From: Selenomonas sp. F0473
Lineage (GTDB): Bacteria > Bacillota > Negativicutes > Selenomonadales > Selenomonadaceae
Direction of reading: 5' to 3'
DNA length: 64,000 nucleotides
NCBI RefSeq assembly: GCF_000315545.1
Contig: NZ_JH992902.1
Coordinates: 1,796,638 to 1,860,637, forward strand
Shown: positions 17,152-27,195 of the stretch, piece by piece
Position numbering within the stretch: position 1 is the stretch's first letter
Layout of the letters: each line of letters opens with the position of its first letter
Position numbers and translations under genes: made by a program
Notes under the pieces: model-generated
Database searches by the model: none
What the model saw: only the letters and a program-made list of their open reading frames with translations
What the model was told of the DNA's origin: nothing

Positions 17152-17850
17152 ATGGCGGAGTATACGTTTACGGTTGAAAAGACTTGTCCCGTCTGCGGGC
17201 AGCAGACGCACGCGACGAAGATGAAGGCGCGTCTCATTACGCTCGGGACGGACGAGGACTTCTGCGCCCATTACAAGGGGGTCAACCCCTACCGTTACCG
17301 CGTTTGGGTGTGCGAGCACTGCGGCTTTGCCGCCGATGAAAAGCAGTTCGTCGACGAGCCGCTCCATCCGCGCGACAAGGAAAAGATCAAGGAACTCCTC
17401 GAGGGGCACAAGATCAACCTGCACTATACGGAAGAGCGGTCGGTCGAGGACGCGATCCGCGCCTACAAACTCGGCATCTACTTTGCCGAGCGCCTCGGCT
17501 GGCCGCTGCAAAAGCAGGCGGGCTACTGCATGGGGATGGCGTGGGTCTACCGCGATACGGACGAGCGTGAGAAGGAGAACGAGATGCTCCGCCGCGCCGC
17601 CGAGCTGTATGAGAAATCCGTCATGACGGAGCATTACCCCATCAACGGGATGACCGATATGATGGCGGTCTATATGACGGGGGCGGCTTACTACCGCCTC
17701 GGGGACTATGAGAAGGCGACGCAGATACTCTCGCAGATCATGAGCGATCAAGAAGTGCGCAAAAACGATGCGAAACTCTTTGAACGCACGCGGCATCTTT
17801 GGATGGAACTGCGCGAGAAGAAGGCCGCCGCAGAAAAGGCGGACGGCTGA
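17152..17850 (+). CDS. DUF2225 protein with zinc-ribbon-like N-terminus and TPR-like repeats
   Basis: Family of unknown function, common in Firmicutes. The second of two in-frame ATGs (17152) is preferred because the first (17143) abuts the GGGAGGA site; this gives 232 residues starting MAEYTFTV. Two Cys pairs, CPVCGQ near residue 11 and CEHCGF near 53, suggest a zinc ribbon. The C-terminal two thirds is helical with TPR-like spacing (AYYRLGDYEKATQIL near 182). The stop codon overlaps the next gene's ATG by one base, so the two are translationally coupled. A cytoplasmic adaptor role is only a guess. Confidence 0.8.
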   Translation: MAEYTFTVEKTCPVCGQQTHATKMKARLITLGTDEDFCAHYKGVNPYRYRVWVCEHCGFAADEKQFVDEPLHPRDKEKIKELLEGHKINLHYTEERSVEDAIRAYKLGIYFAERLGWPLQKQAGYCMGMAWVYRDTDEREKENEMLRRAAELYEKSVMTEHYPINGMTDMMAVYMTGAAYYRLGDYEKATQILSQIMSDQEVRKNDAKLFERTRHLWMELREKKAAAEKADG

Positions 17851-18569
17851 TGGTCATCGATATTCCGGCGCATATCGTCGAGGACGTGCGCGGCATCGAT
17901 TGGGGCGCGGTCAAAGACGCCGTGGCGGACTATGGTCCCGTGCTGAGCGTCGTGCGCGACACATGGGACCGCGAGACCCTGACCGAGATCGCGGACGGCC
18001 GGCTCTTCGTGCGCGACGAGATGCTGAACGACGCGATCGCGAAGAATCTCGGTACGGACGCCGCCGTCACGGGCATCCGACTCACGTCGCATGCGGACGG
18101 CAGACTCGATATCGACTGCACGACGAAGAAAAAATATAAACATATCGAACTCTCCGGAACCATTGAGGAGATCGTGCACGACGGCGAGAAATCCTACGCC
18201 GTCTATCGGGTGCGCAGGAAAAACGTCCCGCATCACGGGCTCGTTTCGTGGATATTCTCGCGCGTCTCCCTTTCGATGGTGGAGCGCATGGTCGGACCGC
18301 TCGACGTCTCGGAGCGTGTGCCCGTCGACGTGCGCGGCAACCGTGTCCGCGTCGATTTCCGGGCGGCGCTTGAGGCGTCGCGCCTCGGGCAAACGGAATT
18401 CCGCGGGCACCGCCTCGTCGATATGATCGAGATCGAGGGCGCCGAGGTGCGCGAGGGCGGCATCATGTTCGATACGAAGCTCAACGTGCCGGATGATGTG
18501 AAGGATGCGCTGAAGAATATTTTGAAAGACGCGGCGCGTTCCAGCGCGGCGGAAGGAGGTACAGCTTGA
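17850..18569 (+). CDS. Conserved hypothetical protein
   Basis: 239 residues starting at the ATG that overlaps the preceding TGA. I do not recognise a named family. No signal peptide or membrane segment; alternating beta-type segments such as RVPVDVRGNRVRVDF near residue 150 and MIEIEGAEVREGGIMF near 192 suggest a beta-rich lipid-binding-like fold (loosely like DUF2993), which is weak. The 3' end overlaps the next start by four bases. The coupling DUF2225 - this gene - DUF4127 suggests a shared role, possibly at the envelope. Confidence 0.6.
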   Translation: MVIDIPAHIVEDVRGIDWGAVKDAVADYGPVLSVVRDTWDRETLTEIADGRLFVRDEMLNDAIAKNLGTDAAVTGIRLTSHADGRLDIDCTTKKKYKHIELSGTIEEIVHDGEKSYAVYRVRRKNVPHHGLVSWIFSRVSLSMVERMVGPLDVSERVPVDVRGNRVRVDFRAALEASRLGQTEFRGHRLVDMIEIEGAEVREGGIMFDTKLNVPDDVKDALKNILKDAARSSAAEGGTA

Positions 18570-20206
18570 AAAGCAACCCGTTCATTCGTATACTCTGTTT
18601 AGGTTTGCTCCTCGGACTGCTCCCGCAGACGGCCGACGCGGCCAAGGCGGAGCCGCCCGCGGAGAAAATCCTCTTTATCCCGCATGACAGCCGTCCGATC
18701 TCGAGCAAACAGACGGCGGACGTCGTGGCGCAGCTCGGCTATGACATCGTGGTGCCGCCGAACGATCTGCTCGGCAACCGCGAGGACCTCGGACATCCCG
18801 ACGAACTTTGGACGTGGGTGCGGACCAACATCGCGCAGCCCGGGGTCAAGGCCGCCGTGATCTCCTCCGACGCCATGATCTACGGCAGCCTCGTCGGCTC
18901 GCGCAAGCACAGCTATACGCGGGAAGAGGTGATGGCGCGCGCCGAACGCTTCGGCGAACTCCAGCACGAGCATCCGAAGGTTCCGCTCTACGTGTTCGGC
19001 TCCATCATGCGCACGCCGCGCACGGCCGAGGCCTCGGGACACGAAGAACCGGAGTATTACCGCCGCTACGGAGCGGATATCTTCCGCTACACGGTGCTCC
19101 GCGACAAGAATGAGGTCGAGGGGCTGACCCGCCGCGAGAAAAAAGAGTATGCGTTCCTCGAGCGGCTGATCCCGAAAGAGGTGCTCGCCGACTGGATGGG
19201 GCGCCGCGAGAAGAACTACGCTGTGAACGAGTATATGATTGGCCTCCTGCGGAAAAAGGGGACGTTCCGCTATCTCGCGCTTGGGCGCGACGACAACGCG
19301 CCGTTCTCGCAGACGCATCTCGAGAGCCGCCATCTCACGCAGGAGGGGGCGGACCTCGGCAGGACGCGGTTCCAGACGATGGCGGGCATCGACGAGATCG
19401 CGCTCCTCATGCTGACGCGCGCGGTCAACGAGCGGCGCAGCGAGATCCCGTTCGTCTATGCGCGTTACAACTGGGGGCGCGGGGAAGAGACCGTTCCCCT
19501 GTACTCGGATGAAAAGATCGGCGCCTCCATCGGAGACGCCGTTGTCGCGGCGGGCGGCATGATCGTGCGCGGCCCGGAGAAGGCGGACGTCGTGCTCACC
19601 GTGAATACGAACCCGGACGGCCGCACCTACGAAGCGAATGCGGCCCTGAACGACGGCACGCCGCGCGAGGGAACCTCATATTTTGCAGATATCGTCACGG
19701 ACTATGTGGGCAAGGGCTACCCCGTCGCGATCGCCGACGTTGCCTTTGCCAACGGCGCGGACAACGCGCTCATGGCGGAACTCCAGAAGCGCGGACTGCT
19801 TTATAAGATCCGCGCCTATGCGGGGTGGAACACGCCGACGAACAGCTCCGGCTTTGCGATCGGCGAGGGCATGCTCGTCCGTCATATGCAGCCGGATGCC
19901 GTGGATCGCCTGCTCACAACGCGCTATCTCGACGACTGGGCGTATCAGGCGAACGTGCGCAACACGATCGCGCGCCAGCTCACATGGCTGCGCGGCGACG
20001 GCTTCTACGGCAGCCTCGGGTCCAAGAAAGACGCCGTCAGCGCCCGCTCCACGCGCATGATGAACCGTTTCGTCGAGGAAAACCTTCCGCCGCTTGCCGA
20101 CATCGACGAGCTGGAGGTTACGTTCCCTTGGAACCGTATGTTTGAGTCGGATATCCTGCGCGGAGAACGCGGGGCCGCTTATGATTTCCTGGCAAGGAGG
20201 AACTGA
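18566..20206 (+). CDS. DUF4127 family secreted protein
   Basis: 546 residues; TTG start seven bases after an ideal GGAAGGAGGT. A signal peptide is visible: KSNPF, then a hydrophobic core ILCLGLLLGLL, then TADAAKA as the probable cleavage region near residue 26. The mature protein opens with KILFIPHDSRPIS, the hallmark of DUF4127, and contains LGRDDNAPFSQTHLE near 243 and PFVYARYNWG near 294. Relatives are secreted or periplasmic and uncharacterised; the conserved D/H/R cluster hints at a hydrolase. The stop lies three bases from the next gene's start. Confidence 0.85.
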   Translation: MKSNPFIRILCLGLLLGLLPQTADAAKAEPPAEKILFIPHDSRPISSKQTADVVAQLGYDIVVPPNDLLGNREDLGHPDELWTWVRTNIAQPGVKAAVISSDAMIYGSLVGSRKHSYTREEVMARAERFGELQHEHPKVPLYVFGSIMRTPRTAEASGHEEPEYYRRYGADIFRYTVLRDKNEVEGLTRREKKEYAFLERLIPKEVLADWMGRREKNYAVNEYMIGLLRKKGTFRYLALGRDDNAPFSQTHLESRHLTQEGADLGRTRFQTMAGIDEIALLMLTRAVNERRSEIPFVYARYNWGRGEETVPLYSDEKIGASIGDAVVAAGGMIVRGPEKADVVLTVNTNPDGRTYEANAALNDGTPREGTSYFADIVTDYVGKGYPVAIADVAFANGADNALMAELQKRGLLYKIRAYAGWNTPTNSSGFAIGEGMLVRHMQPDAVDRLLTTRYLDDWAYQANVRNTIARQLTWLRGDGFYGSLGSKKDAVSARSTRMMNRFVEENLPPLADIDELEVTFPWNRMFESDILRGERGAAYDFLARRN

Positions 20207-20209
20207 GCC

Positions 20210-20698
20210 ATGCGTAGAAAGTACCTGATTGCCTACTTTTCCGCGTCTCCCTCGCGGCGCACGGAGAAGATTTCCGAAAAGATCGCGGATGTGATCGACG
20301 CCGATCTCTATGAGATTGTGCCCGCCGTTCCTTATACGGAGGAGGATCTCAACTGGAACAATGAAAAGAGCCGATCGAGCATCGAGATGAAGGATCCGGC
20401 GAGCCGTCCCGAGATCGCGGGCGAACTGCCGGATATCTCGTATTATGAGACGATTTTCGTCGGGTTCCCGATCTGGTGGTACGTCGCGCCGCATATTATC
20501 AACACCTTCCTCGAACATTACGACCTAAAGGATAAAACCGTCGTGCCGTTTTCCACATCGGGCGGCAGCCCCATGGGAGAGACGACGGCGCGCCTGCGCG
20601 CCTCGGCAAAGGGCGCCCTTGTCAAGGAGGGACGGCGGTTTGAGATGGGGGAGACGCCGATGGCGATTAATTCGTGGATCGCCGCTCTTGGTATTTAG
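20210..20698 (+). CDS. Flavodoxin-family protein
   Basis: 162-residue flavodoxin-like protein; ATG after AAGGAGGAACTGAGCC. The FMN phosphate loop is in YLIAYFSASPSRRTEKI near residue 5, and the isoalloxazine-side segments are FVGFPIWWYVAP near 83 and PFSTSGGSPMG near 112. Relatives are putative NAD(P)H-dependent FMN oxidoreductases annotated only as flavodoxins. Last gene of the run that begins at 17152; a second member of the family is at 29529. Confidence 0.88.
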   Translation: MRRKYLIAYFSASPSRRTEKISEKIADVIDADLYEIVPAVPYTEEDLNWNNEKSRSSIEMKDPASRPEIAGELPDISYYETIFVGFPIWWYVAPHIINTFLEHYDLKDKTVVPFSTSGGSPMGETTARLRASAKGALVKEGRRFEMGETPMAINSWIAALGI

Positions 20699-20705
20699 GC
20701 GACGC

Positions 20706-20758
20706 GCGATTTTGGCGCATAGCTGTGTCATTGCGAAAAATCCTGCGGTCGACGTAGG
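20706..20758 (+). repeat. 53-bp intergenic repeat, copy 1
   Basis: Begins GCGATTTTGGCGCATAGC and ends CGGTCGACGTAGG. The first 30 bases and last 13 match copy 2 at 20841 with four mismatches in the left core; the middle differs. The left core also occurs inverted at 3838-3866. Intergenic. Confidence 0.7.
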
Positions 20759-20840
20759 CTTTTGACTATGACTCCCTTGGATTTTTCTGATTCCTTGCTC
20801 TGCATCCAAACTTGCGCGTCGCAGCGATGCGTTGTGAAGA

Positions 20841-20893
20841 GCGATTTTGGCGCACAGCGGTGTCATTTCGTCGAACGCTTCGGTCGACGTAGG
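20841..20893 (+). repeat. 53-bp intergenic repeat, copy 2
   Basis: GCGATTTTGGCGCACAGC to CGGTCGACGTAGG, same length and orientation as copy 1, 135 bp downstream. The 82 bases between copies hold no gene. The right edge is close to the hydrolase promoter region and a GCGCGCCC/GGGCGCGC hairpin near 20899-20918. Confidence 0.7.
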
Positions 20894-20940
20894 TATTATG
20901 CGCGCCCTTGGGGGCGCGCATCGTACTATATGGGGGAACT

Positions 20941-22071
20941 ATGAAACGCAGAAACTTCCTGCTCGGCGCGCTCGCGGGACTCGGAGCGCTCTTGGGCGGG
21001 GCGGGACTTTTCGTCCGGCAGGAGAAATTCGGCCGCGCGCCGCAGGGTGCGCGGCTCGAACGCATCAAGCGGTCGCCGCATTATGTGAACGGCCGGTTCG
21101 TCTGCCTCGAACCCGTCGAATACATGGACGACAATTTGCCGGATGAGGAGCGCCCCGGGCGTATCGAGACCCTTTGGCGCGTCCTCTTCGGGGGCGATGA
21201 CGGGCGCGTTCCGAAGGAGCTCATTCCGAGCAATAAGACCGACCTCGCGTCGATTCCTCGCGAAAAGGACATCGCCGTATGGATGGGGCACTCCACGTTT
21301 TATCTTCAAATCGCGGGGCGCCGCATCCTCGTCGATCCCGTTTTTTCGGCGTACGGCTCGCCGATCTTCTTCATCAACCGCGCGTTCCGCGGGAGCAACG
21401 TCTATACCGCGGCGGACATTCCGGAGCTCGATCTTCTCCTCATGACGCACGACCACTGGGATCATCTCGACTATGCGACCGTCATGGCGCTGCAACCAAA
21501 AATCAAGGAGATCGTCTGCCCGCTCGGCGTCGGCGAGTTTTTCGAGGCGTGGGGCTTTGACCTTGCGCATCTGCACGAGGAGGACTGGGACGCGGATATC
21601 GCGCTCGCCGACGATTTCCACATCCATATCCTGCCCTCGCAGCACTTTTCCGGGCGCTTCCTCACGCGCAACAATACCGAGTGGTGCGGCTTTGCCGCCG
21701 TGACGCCCCAGCGGCGCGTCTACATCAGCGGCGACGGCGGCTATGGGAAACATTTTCGTACAATCGGCGAACGCTTCGGCGGGTTCGACCTCGCGCTGAT
21801 GGAGAACGGTCAGTACAACATGCAGTGGCACGCGATCCACATGCTGCCCGTCGAGACGGCGCAGGCGGCGGAGGATGTCCGCGCGCGCGCCGTGCTTCCC
21901 GCGCATGCCGGGAAATTCGCCCTCGCCCTGCACGCGTGGCAGGAACCCTATCGGGAACTTCTGCGCGAGAGCGTCGGACGTCCCTATCGCCTCGTCACGC
22001 CGCGCATCGGCGAGGCCGTCGACATCGCCGCGCCCGCCGATTACGCGCATTGGTGGGAAGGTATGGCATAG
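20941..22071 (+). CDS. MBL-fold metallo-hydrolase with Tat-like signal
   Basis: Metallo-beta-lactamase-fold hydrolase of the UlaG/NAPE-PLD type, 376 residues from the ATG at 20941 (after GGGGGAACT). The N-terminus MKRRNFLLGALAGLGALLGG has a twin-arginine pattern and a hydrophobic stretch, suggesting Tat export or membrane anchoring. The metal site is visible: MTHDHWDHLDY near residue 171, preceded by GHSTFYLQIAGRRILVDPVF near 117, with later ligands in ISGDGGYGKH near 261 and PAHAGKF near 320. NAPE-PLD relatives cleave phospholipids; the substrate here is unknown. Monocistronic. Confidence 0.85.
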   Translation: MKRRNFLLGALAGLGALLGGAGLFVRQEKFGRAPQGARLERIKRSPHYVNGRFVCLEPVEYMDDNLPDEERPGRIETLWRVLFGGDDGRVPKELIPSNKTDLASIPREKDIAVWMGHSTFYLQIAGRRILVDPVFSAYGSPIFFINRAFRGSNVYTAADIPELDLLLMTHDHWDHLDYATVMALQPKIKEIVCPLGVGEFFEAWGFDLAHLHEEDWDADIALADDFHIHILPSQHFSGRFLTRNNTEWCGFAAVTPQRRVYISGDGGYGKHFRTIGERFGGFDLALMENGQYNMQWHAIHMLPVETAQAAEDVRARAVLPAHAGKFALALHAWQEPYRELLRESVGRPYRLVTPRIGEAVDIAAPADYAHWWEGMA

Positions 22072-22086
22072 CGTAAGAAAGATTCG

Positions 22087-22128
22087 AGAGCTGCCCCGTA
22101 TAAAAAAGCGGGAACGGCTCTTTTTTTG
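22087..22128 (+). terminator. Terminator of the metallo-hydrolase gene
   Basis: GAGAGCTGCCCCG and CGGGAACGGCTC form an imperfect stem with a bulge and a ten-base loop, followed by seven T. Confidence 0.6.
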
Positions 22129-22202
22129 TGCAAAGAAAAAAGTGAACATAATTCATAAAAGTGAGTAATAACGAATCTAATTATAAAAGTTTCATAAAGA
22201 TA

Positions 22203-22278
22203 TAGACAATCATTCTCATAAGTCGTATAATTTGAAATAGATTTTCATTTATCTTCAACAGAATGAGAATCATCCATT
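22203..22278 (+). promoter_or_regulatory. Fur-box promoter of the TonB receptor gene
   Basis: TAGACA (22203-22208) and TATAAT (22226-22231) are spaced by 17 bases. Between them lies TAGACAATCATTCTCATAA (22203-22221); its complement TGAGAATGATTGTCT matches the 7-1-7 Fur pattern at 11 of 14 informative positions. A weaker half-box, AATGAGAATCATCCATT, follows near 22263-22278. Iron repression through Fur is inferred from this and from the gene type. Confidence 0.7.
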
Positions 22279-22309
22279 ATGAATTACAGTTGAAGGAGTG
22301 TTATATATA

Positions 22310-25300
22310 ATGAATAAAAGGACACAGAAGCGGATGCGCCGCCTGCTCTCCTGCGCCGTAGGCGCGTGGCTTGCCGCGCCCGTCTGTACCGCATGGGCGG
22401 ACGACGCCGACATCCGGGTAGAGGCCGACTCCGCGAAGGAGAATGCGAAGTACGAATCCCAGTCGACGACCATCATCACGGCCGAGGACATCGCGAAGAA
22501 ACAGGCCAAATCCGTCGAAGGCATCATCTTCGACGAGACGGGCATGACGCGCACCGTCGACGCGATGGGACGCGTCGGCCTCTCCATCCGCGGCGCAGAG
22601 CCGCGCCATACGCTCATCCTCGTCGACGGCCGGCCCGTCATGGGGGATTTTGCCAAATACACGGGGCAGGGCGACGAGCTCCAGCGCCTCGGCACGGAGA
22701 ACGTCGCGCGCATCGAAATCATCCGCGGCGCGGCGAGCGCGAAGTACGGCGCGGACGCCATCGGCGGCGTCGTCAACGTCATCACGAAGGAGGCATCGAA
22801 GACCGCGGGCCTGTAGGTAAACCTTGAGGGGTGGCGCGCACGGGGCGACGGCGACCTCTTCCCGTTCGCCAACGGCTTTTTGCGCGCGGACAGCGGGCAG
22901 ATAGGCAAGTTCCGGTTCGATATCTACGGCGGCAAGCGCGACATCATGCCCGCCTACAGCAAGAACACTTTCGGCGGCGTCCTGCACGGCGGAACGAGCG
23001 ACGGCACGCGCGTGCGCAACTCCCTGCGCTACTACGGCGACATCAAGGACATCGGCTTTACCGCCGCCTACGACATCAACGCGAACCATGGGCTGACGCT
23101 CGGGCTCGACCATATCGCCGAGGATATGCAGCGATTTGTTAAGCATTCCAACTCGGATATGGAAGACCGCCAACAGTTCAAGCGCACCGTCACCCGCGAC
23201 ACCTACCGCATGACGTATACGGGGCGCGGCGGCGCGAGCGACTGGCAGGTCGACCTCGACTATGCGAAGATGCGCGGAGACGACATCACGTTGGTCTCGA
23301 ACCGTGCTCACTCGAAGTATGAGGGCAAGAACCGGCTCGACTATATCGACGATATCCTACATTCCCAGTGGAGCATTAAGGCGTCCGCGAATACACAGAT
23401 AAATAACGACCATCTCCTCACCTACGGATTCGGATATAGCAAGGAGACGGGCGAGGGCAGCCGACTCAAGAATGCCCCGCAGACCTATATGCGTGCCATC
23501 AATCCGTGGGACTATGACAAGAACCTCTTCACACAGGATGGTTCGAGTGATAAACCACCGCTCTCCCGCGTGCACGACTATACGCTCAACTACGACGAGA
23601 ACGGCATTCCTCAATATGACTACGACTACGAAATGTATGGGCTGCGCGACGCGAACGGCAGAACGCTCAAACCGATATACGACTATAAAGACTACCTCGA
23701 AAACGTCCGGAACGATTACCTCAGACCCGACGCTCCGCCCGACGTGAGGGCGCGCCACCACGCCTTTGCCGAGGAACTGAGAAACGACCCGAACAACGCT
23801 TGGATAAGACCGGGCAACCTATCGGACGATATGTATTTGTGGCTTTATTATAACAGAGTCATAGACGAAGACGACCCTACGCATCGGATTACCTACAAGG
23901 GGCGGATGTTTGGAGAAGAATATTATCTCCGGCAGAATAAGCAAACCGTCGGCAAAGCGGAGATCAAGAAAGAATATCTCTTCGTGCAGGATACATGGTA
24001 GCTCGGCCGCGATACCATCCTCGCGCCCATCCTGCGGCTCGACCACAGCAGCCTCTTCGGTACGAACATGACCTTTAACATCGGCATGACGCACAACATC
24101 GGCGGCAAATCGAACCGCCGGTTCAAGGCGAATCTCGGCACGGGCTACACGGAGCCGGGCATGGGCGAGCTTTACTACAACTGGGAGATGTACGCGGGAC
24201 ATCCCGTAGACAGCGGCGTCGCGCGCATGGGCTATTACTTCATCGGCAATAAGTATCTAAAACCTGAGAAGTCCGTGAACATCGACATCGGCTACGAGAT
24301 GGAAGAGGGGCGGACGGCCATCCGCGTCAGCGCGTTCCACAACCGCATTCGTAACTATATGACGACCTTCTTCACAGGGCGCCTGCTGGACTTCTTCCCC
24401 GCCAACACAGATGAGGAGAAGTCGCTCAAATGGCTGCTCCCGCCCGATATGATATACAGTTTCAAGAATATCGGGCGCGCGGAGATTACGGGGCTAGAGG
24501 CGGAGGTGGACCGCAGGTTCGACAGCCACTGGTCGGGGAAACTCGGCTATACCCTCCTCCATGCGATCAACAAGAGCGACACGCTGATGCCGCGCCGCCT
24601 GCTCGACCGCCCGCAGCATAAGCTTGACATCGGTATTTCCTATGAGAACAGGGGCTGGCGCGCCTCGCTTTGGGGGAGCTACTACATCAAGATGCTCGAC
24701 AGCAACACTGTTGCGAATAACGGCAACTACCTCACCTACGACGAACACGACAACATCAAATATAACTTTGCCGAGGGCGGCAAGCAGACCTATGAGACAA
24801 AGACGTTCGGCATTTGGAACCTCATGGTGCAAAAAGACCTCGGCAAGGGGTCAAGCGCATATGTCGGCATCGACAACATCCTGAATCACCGCGACGACGA
24901 CCGCGCTCTCCAGCAGCGCGTTTACCGCATCGGCGTGAACCTTACCTTCGGCCCCGACGCGGATACCGAGATACGCGCGAAGACCGCCGAAGAAAAACCG
25001 TGGACGCTGCCGAAGGACCGGTGGTTCATCGTAAAGCCTTTTGAAACAGAGAAGGAACGCGGCGTGCGCGTCATCGGAGACTACCGCGCACGGTGGAACG
25101 TGTTCACGGGCAAAATCAAGCCGTCCGAGGCGCGCGTCACGAGGCAGGCGCAGGTCGGCACGGCGTATAAGAACTACCTCGAGAAGGCGGAGCACGGATT
25201 CGAGCAGCGCCTGCGCGCGGGGGTAGACGCGCGCATTGGCAACAATACGAATGTCCGTGTGCTTGGCGGCGCCGCAGGGAATGCGGGCGTCGATACCGAG

Positions 25301-27065
25301 GTGGACGCATCGAAGAACCACGGCCTCTCCCGCGCGCGGATCGACGAAGCGGACGTCACCCAGCACGTAGGAAAATGGGACCTCTCCCTCGGACGCCTCA
25401 CCGAGCCGATGGGCGTCACAGGCTACTACTTCGGCAAGGAGTACGACGGCGCGCGCGCCGTCTGGACGGGCCGGGCGACGCAGGTGCGGCTCGGCTATAC
25501 GGCACGTTCCGCCACAGTACGGGCATCCATGACTCGGCATATACGCACGCGACGCGGCAGGCCTTCCTGCGCGCCCCGACGAAGTATGAATGGCTGGGCG
25601 TTGCCGATGGGGGCGAGCTTTATCCTGTCCCGGGGTACGACGGCCTCTACCAGCGCATGCTGAAGGCAGCGACGCCCGAGGAAAAGGATGCCGTTCTAAA
25701 GAGCTATCTCGACCTCATCAAGGAGCTGCCGCAGAAGGACGGCTCGGATAAAAAGGTCAAAGAAATGCGTGCGGACCAAGATCTCCAATCGTATCTCTGG
25801 AGAAAGACGACCTATACGGACATTCACGGCAACGTTCTGGGAACATATATCGAGCAGATTACGTTCAGACCGAAGACGGACATCGAGTCATTCCTCAATC
25901 CCGAGAAACGGCGGCAAAAATTTGAAGATGCGTGGAGAACGCGTGTAGAGCGGTATACGCCCGGGGACATTCGTACATCGCAGGAAGAATTGGAGCTGCC
26001 GGGGCACCCGAAGCAGATGGTGAATGCGACGACGGAGTTCATCTCGGGCAGATACATCGGCGACCAAGGATTCGGCCCCCAAGGGGAGCTCTGGTATGCC
26101 CGTCCCTATGACCCGAGCGAGTTCGCCCCCATCGCGCGGGACGAGGCAAAGGAGCTGTCCTACCGCAGCCTGACCGACCCCGCGCTGTCTTGGACTGATG
26201 GATTTATGTACGGGGACATCGATTTCCACTATTATAATGACGGACAGAGCGCGGCCTTGGCATGCTGCAGGAACAGATCGCACGTTTTACGCTTCCTCAA
26301 TCATGGGAGCCGGAGAGCGACAGAAAGCTGCCGCTGCATCTATTGGAGAAACTCGGGGTCCTCATGCCGTACACCGGCACTGCGCTTCTACAGGACCGCA
26401 TTCCCGCGCTTGATAAGGCGCTGTTCGTACAGGCGCGGCACGAGGTCGCGCCGCAGCTCGGCATCACCGCGTTCTACCTGCGCTCCGTCGGCGACCGGAC
26501 ACATACGATGGAGGCCGCGCACGACGAGGGCGATGTGAAGAGCAACGACGTGCATCGCTTTAACCGGCTTGCAAACGTCGTCGGCATCGGCGCCGCATGG
26601 CATCCGGGGCGTAACCTGCGTGTCTCCGCGGACTGGGGACGCAACATCACCGCATTCGGGCGATTCATGAACGGCGAGACCGTCTACGAGCATACGCCGG
26701 ACAGCTCCGAATTCGTCTTTAAGGGACGGCGCATAGGCAGCAATCCCATGTTCTGGACGCTGCGGTTCGACGTCGGCGAGAGCGATACCAACCGCCCCGG
26801 CAGCTGGAACGCCTTCCTCGACTATAAGTACTTCGAGCACGGCTCCTTCTTCGGCGGCAACGGCACCGAGAGCGTCCCCGACCGCTACATGGACGGCATA
26901 CGGAGCTTCACCCTCGGCGCGGGCTACGTCCCGATGGAAAACCTCCTCGTCGAAGCGTTCTACACCTTCGACGCCCGCGGCATCGGCAAACGCGACACAC
27001 TCTACGGCGCAGAGAAGTTTAAGCTGGGAGACTATTTCCGGATGCAGGTGACGTACAAGTTCTGA
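22310..27065 (+). pseudogene. TonB-dependent receptor fused to a second porin-like barrel, degraded
   Basis: About 1,585 codons of outer-membrane receptor. A signal peptide precedes WADDADIRVEA; the plug follows (GLSIRGAEPRHTLILVDGRP near residue 93, SAKYGADAIGGVVNVIT near 142). The receptor barrel appears to end near 24950 (RIGVNLTFG), and a second, porin-like barrel (GDYRARWNVFTG onward) ends FRMQVTYKF, a typical outer-membrane terminal Phe. The frame is broken four times: TAG at 22814, TAG at 23999 (both in frame, sequence resumes as VNLEGW and LGRDTILAP), a 2-base gain near 25496-25499 (TATA for TA), and a shift near 26244-26250. Transcribed under Fur control but probably not made full-length. 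Confidence 0.85.
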
Positions 27066-27082
27066 GGCGTATCGCGATGTGT

Positions 27083-27110
27083 AAAAAGCAGGCGGTTTCG
27101 CCTGCTTTTT
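27083..27110. terminator. Terminator of the receptor gene
   Basis: AAAAAGCAGGCG and CGCCTGCTTTTT (27083-27094, 27099-27110) form a perfect 12-bp stem with GTTT loop. A relative of this hairpin follows the receptor remnant at 38959. Confidence 0.85.
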
Positions 27111-27195
27111 CGTATGGTTTTTATCAATGGGGAAATAGGATTTTAACCCGCTCTCATTTTATTCCGATAGAATACGTAAAAGAGGTGATACAACA

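Noticed and set aside
20700-20935. CRISPR array
   Set aside because: Only two copies, 53 bp long with a variable middle and an 82-bp spacer; no cas genes.
22814-24001. In-frame TAG codons as pyrrolysine or reassigned amber
   Set aside because: No Pyl machinery or downstream element is visible here, two frameshifts occur in the same gene, and many neighbouring genes also end in TAG or TGA normally.
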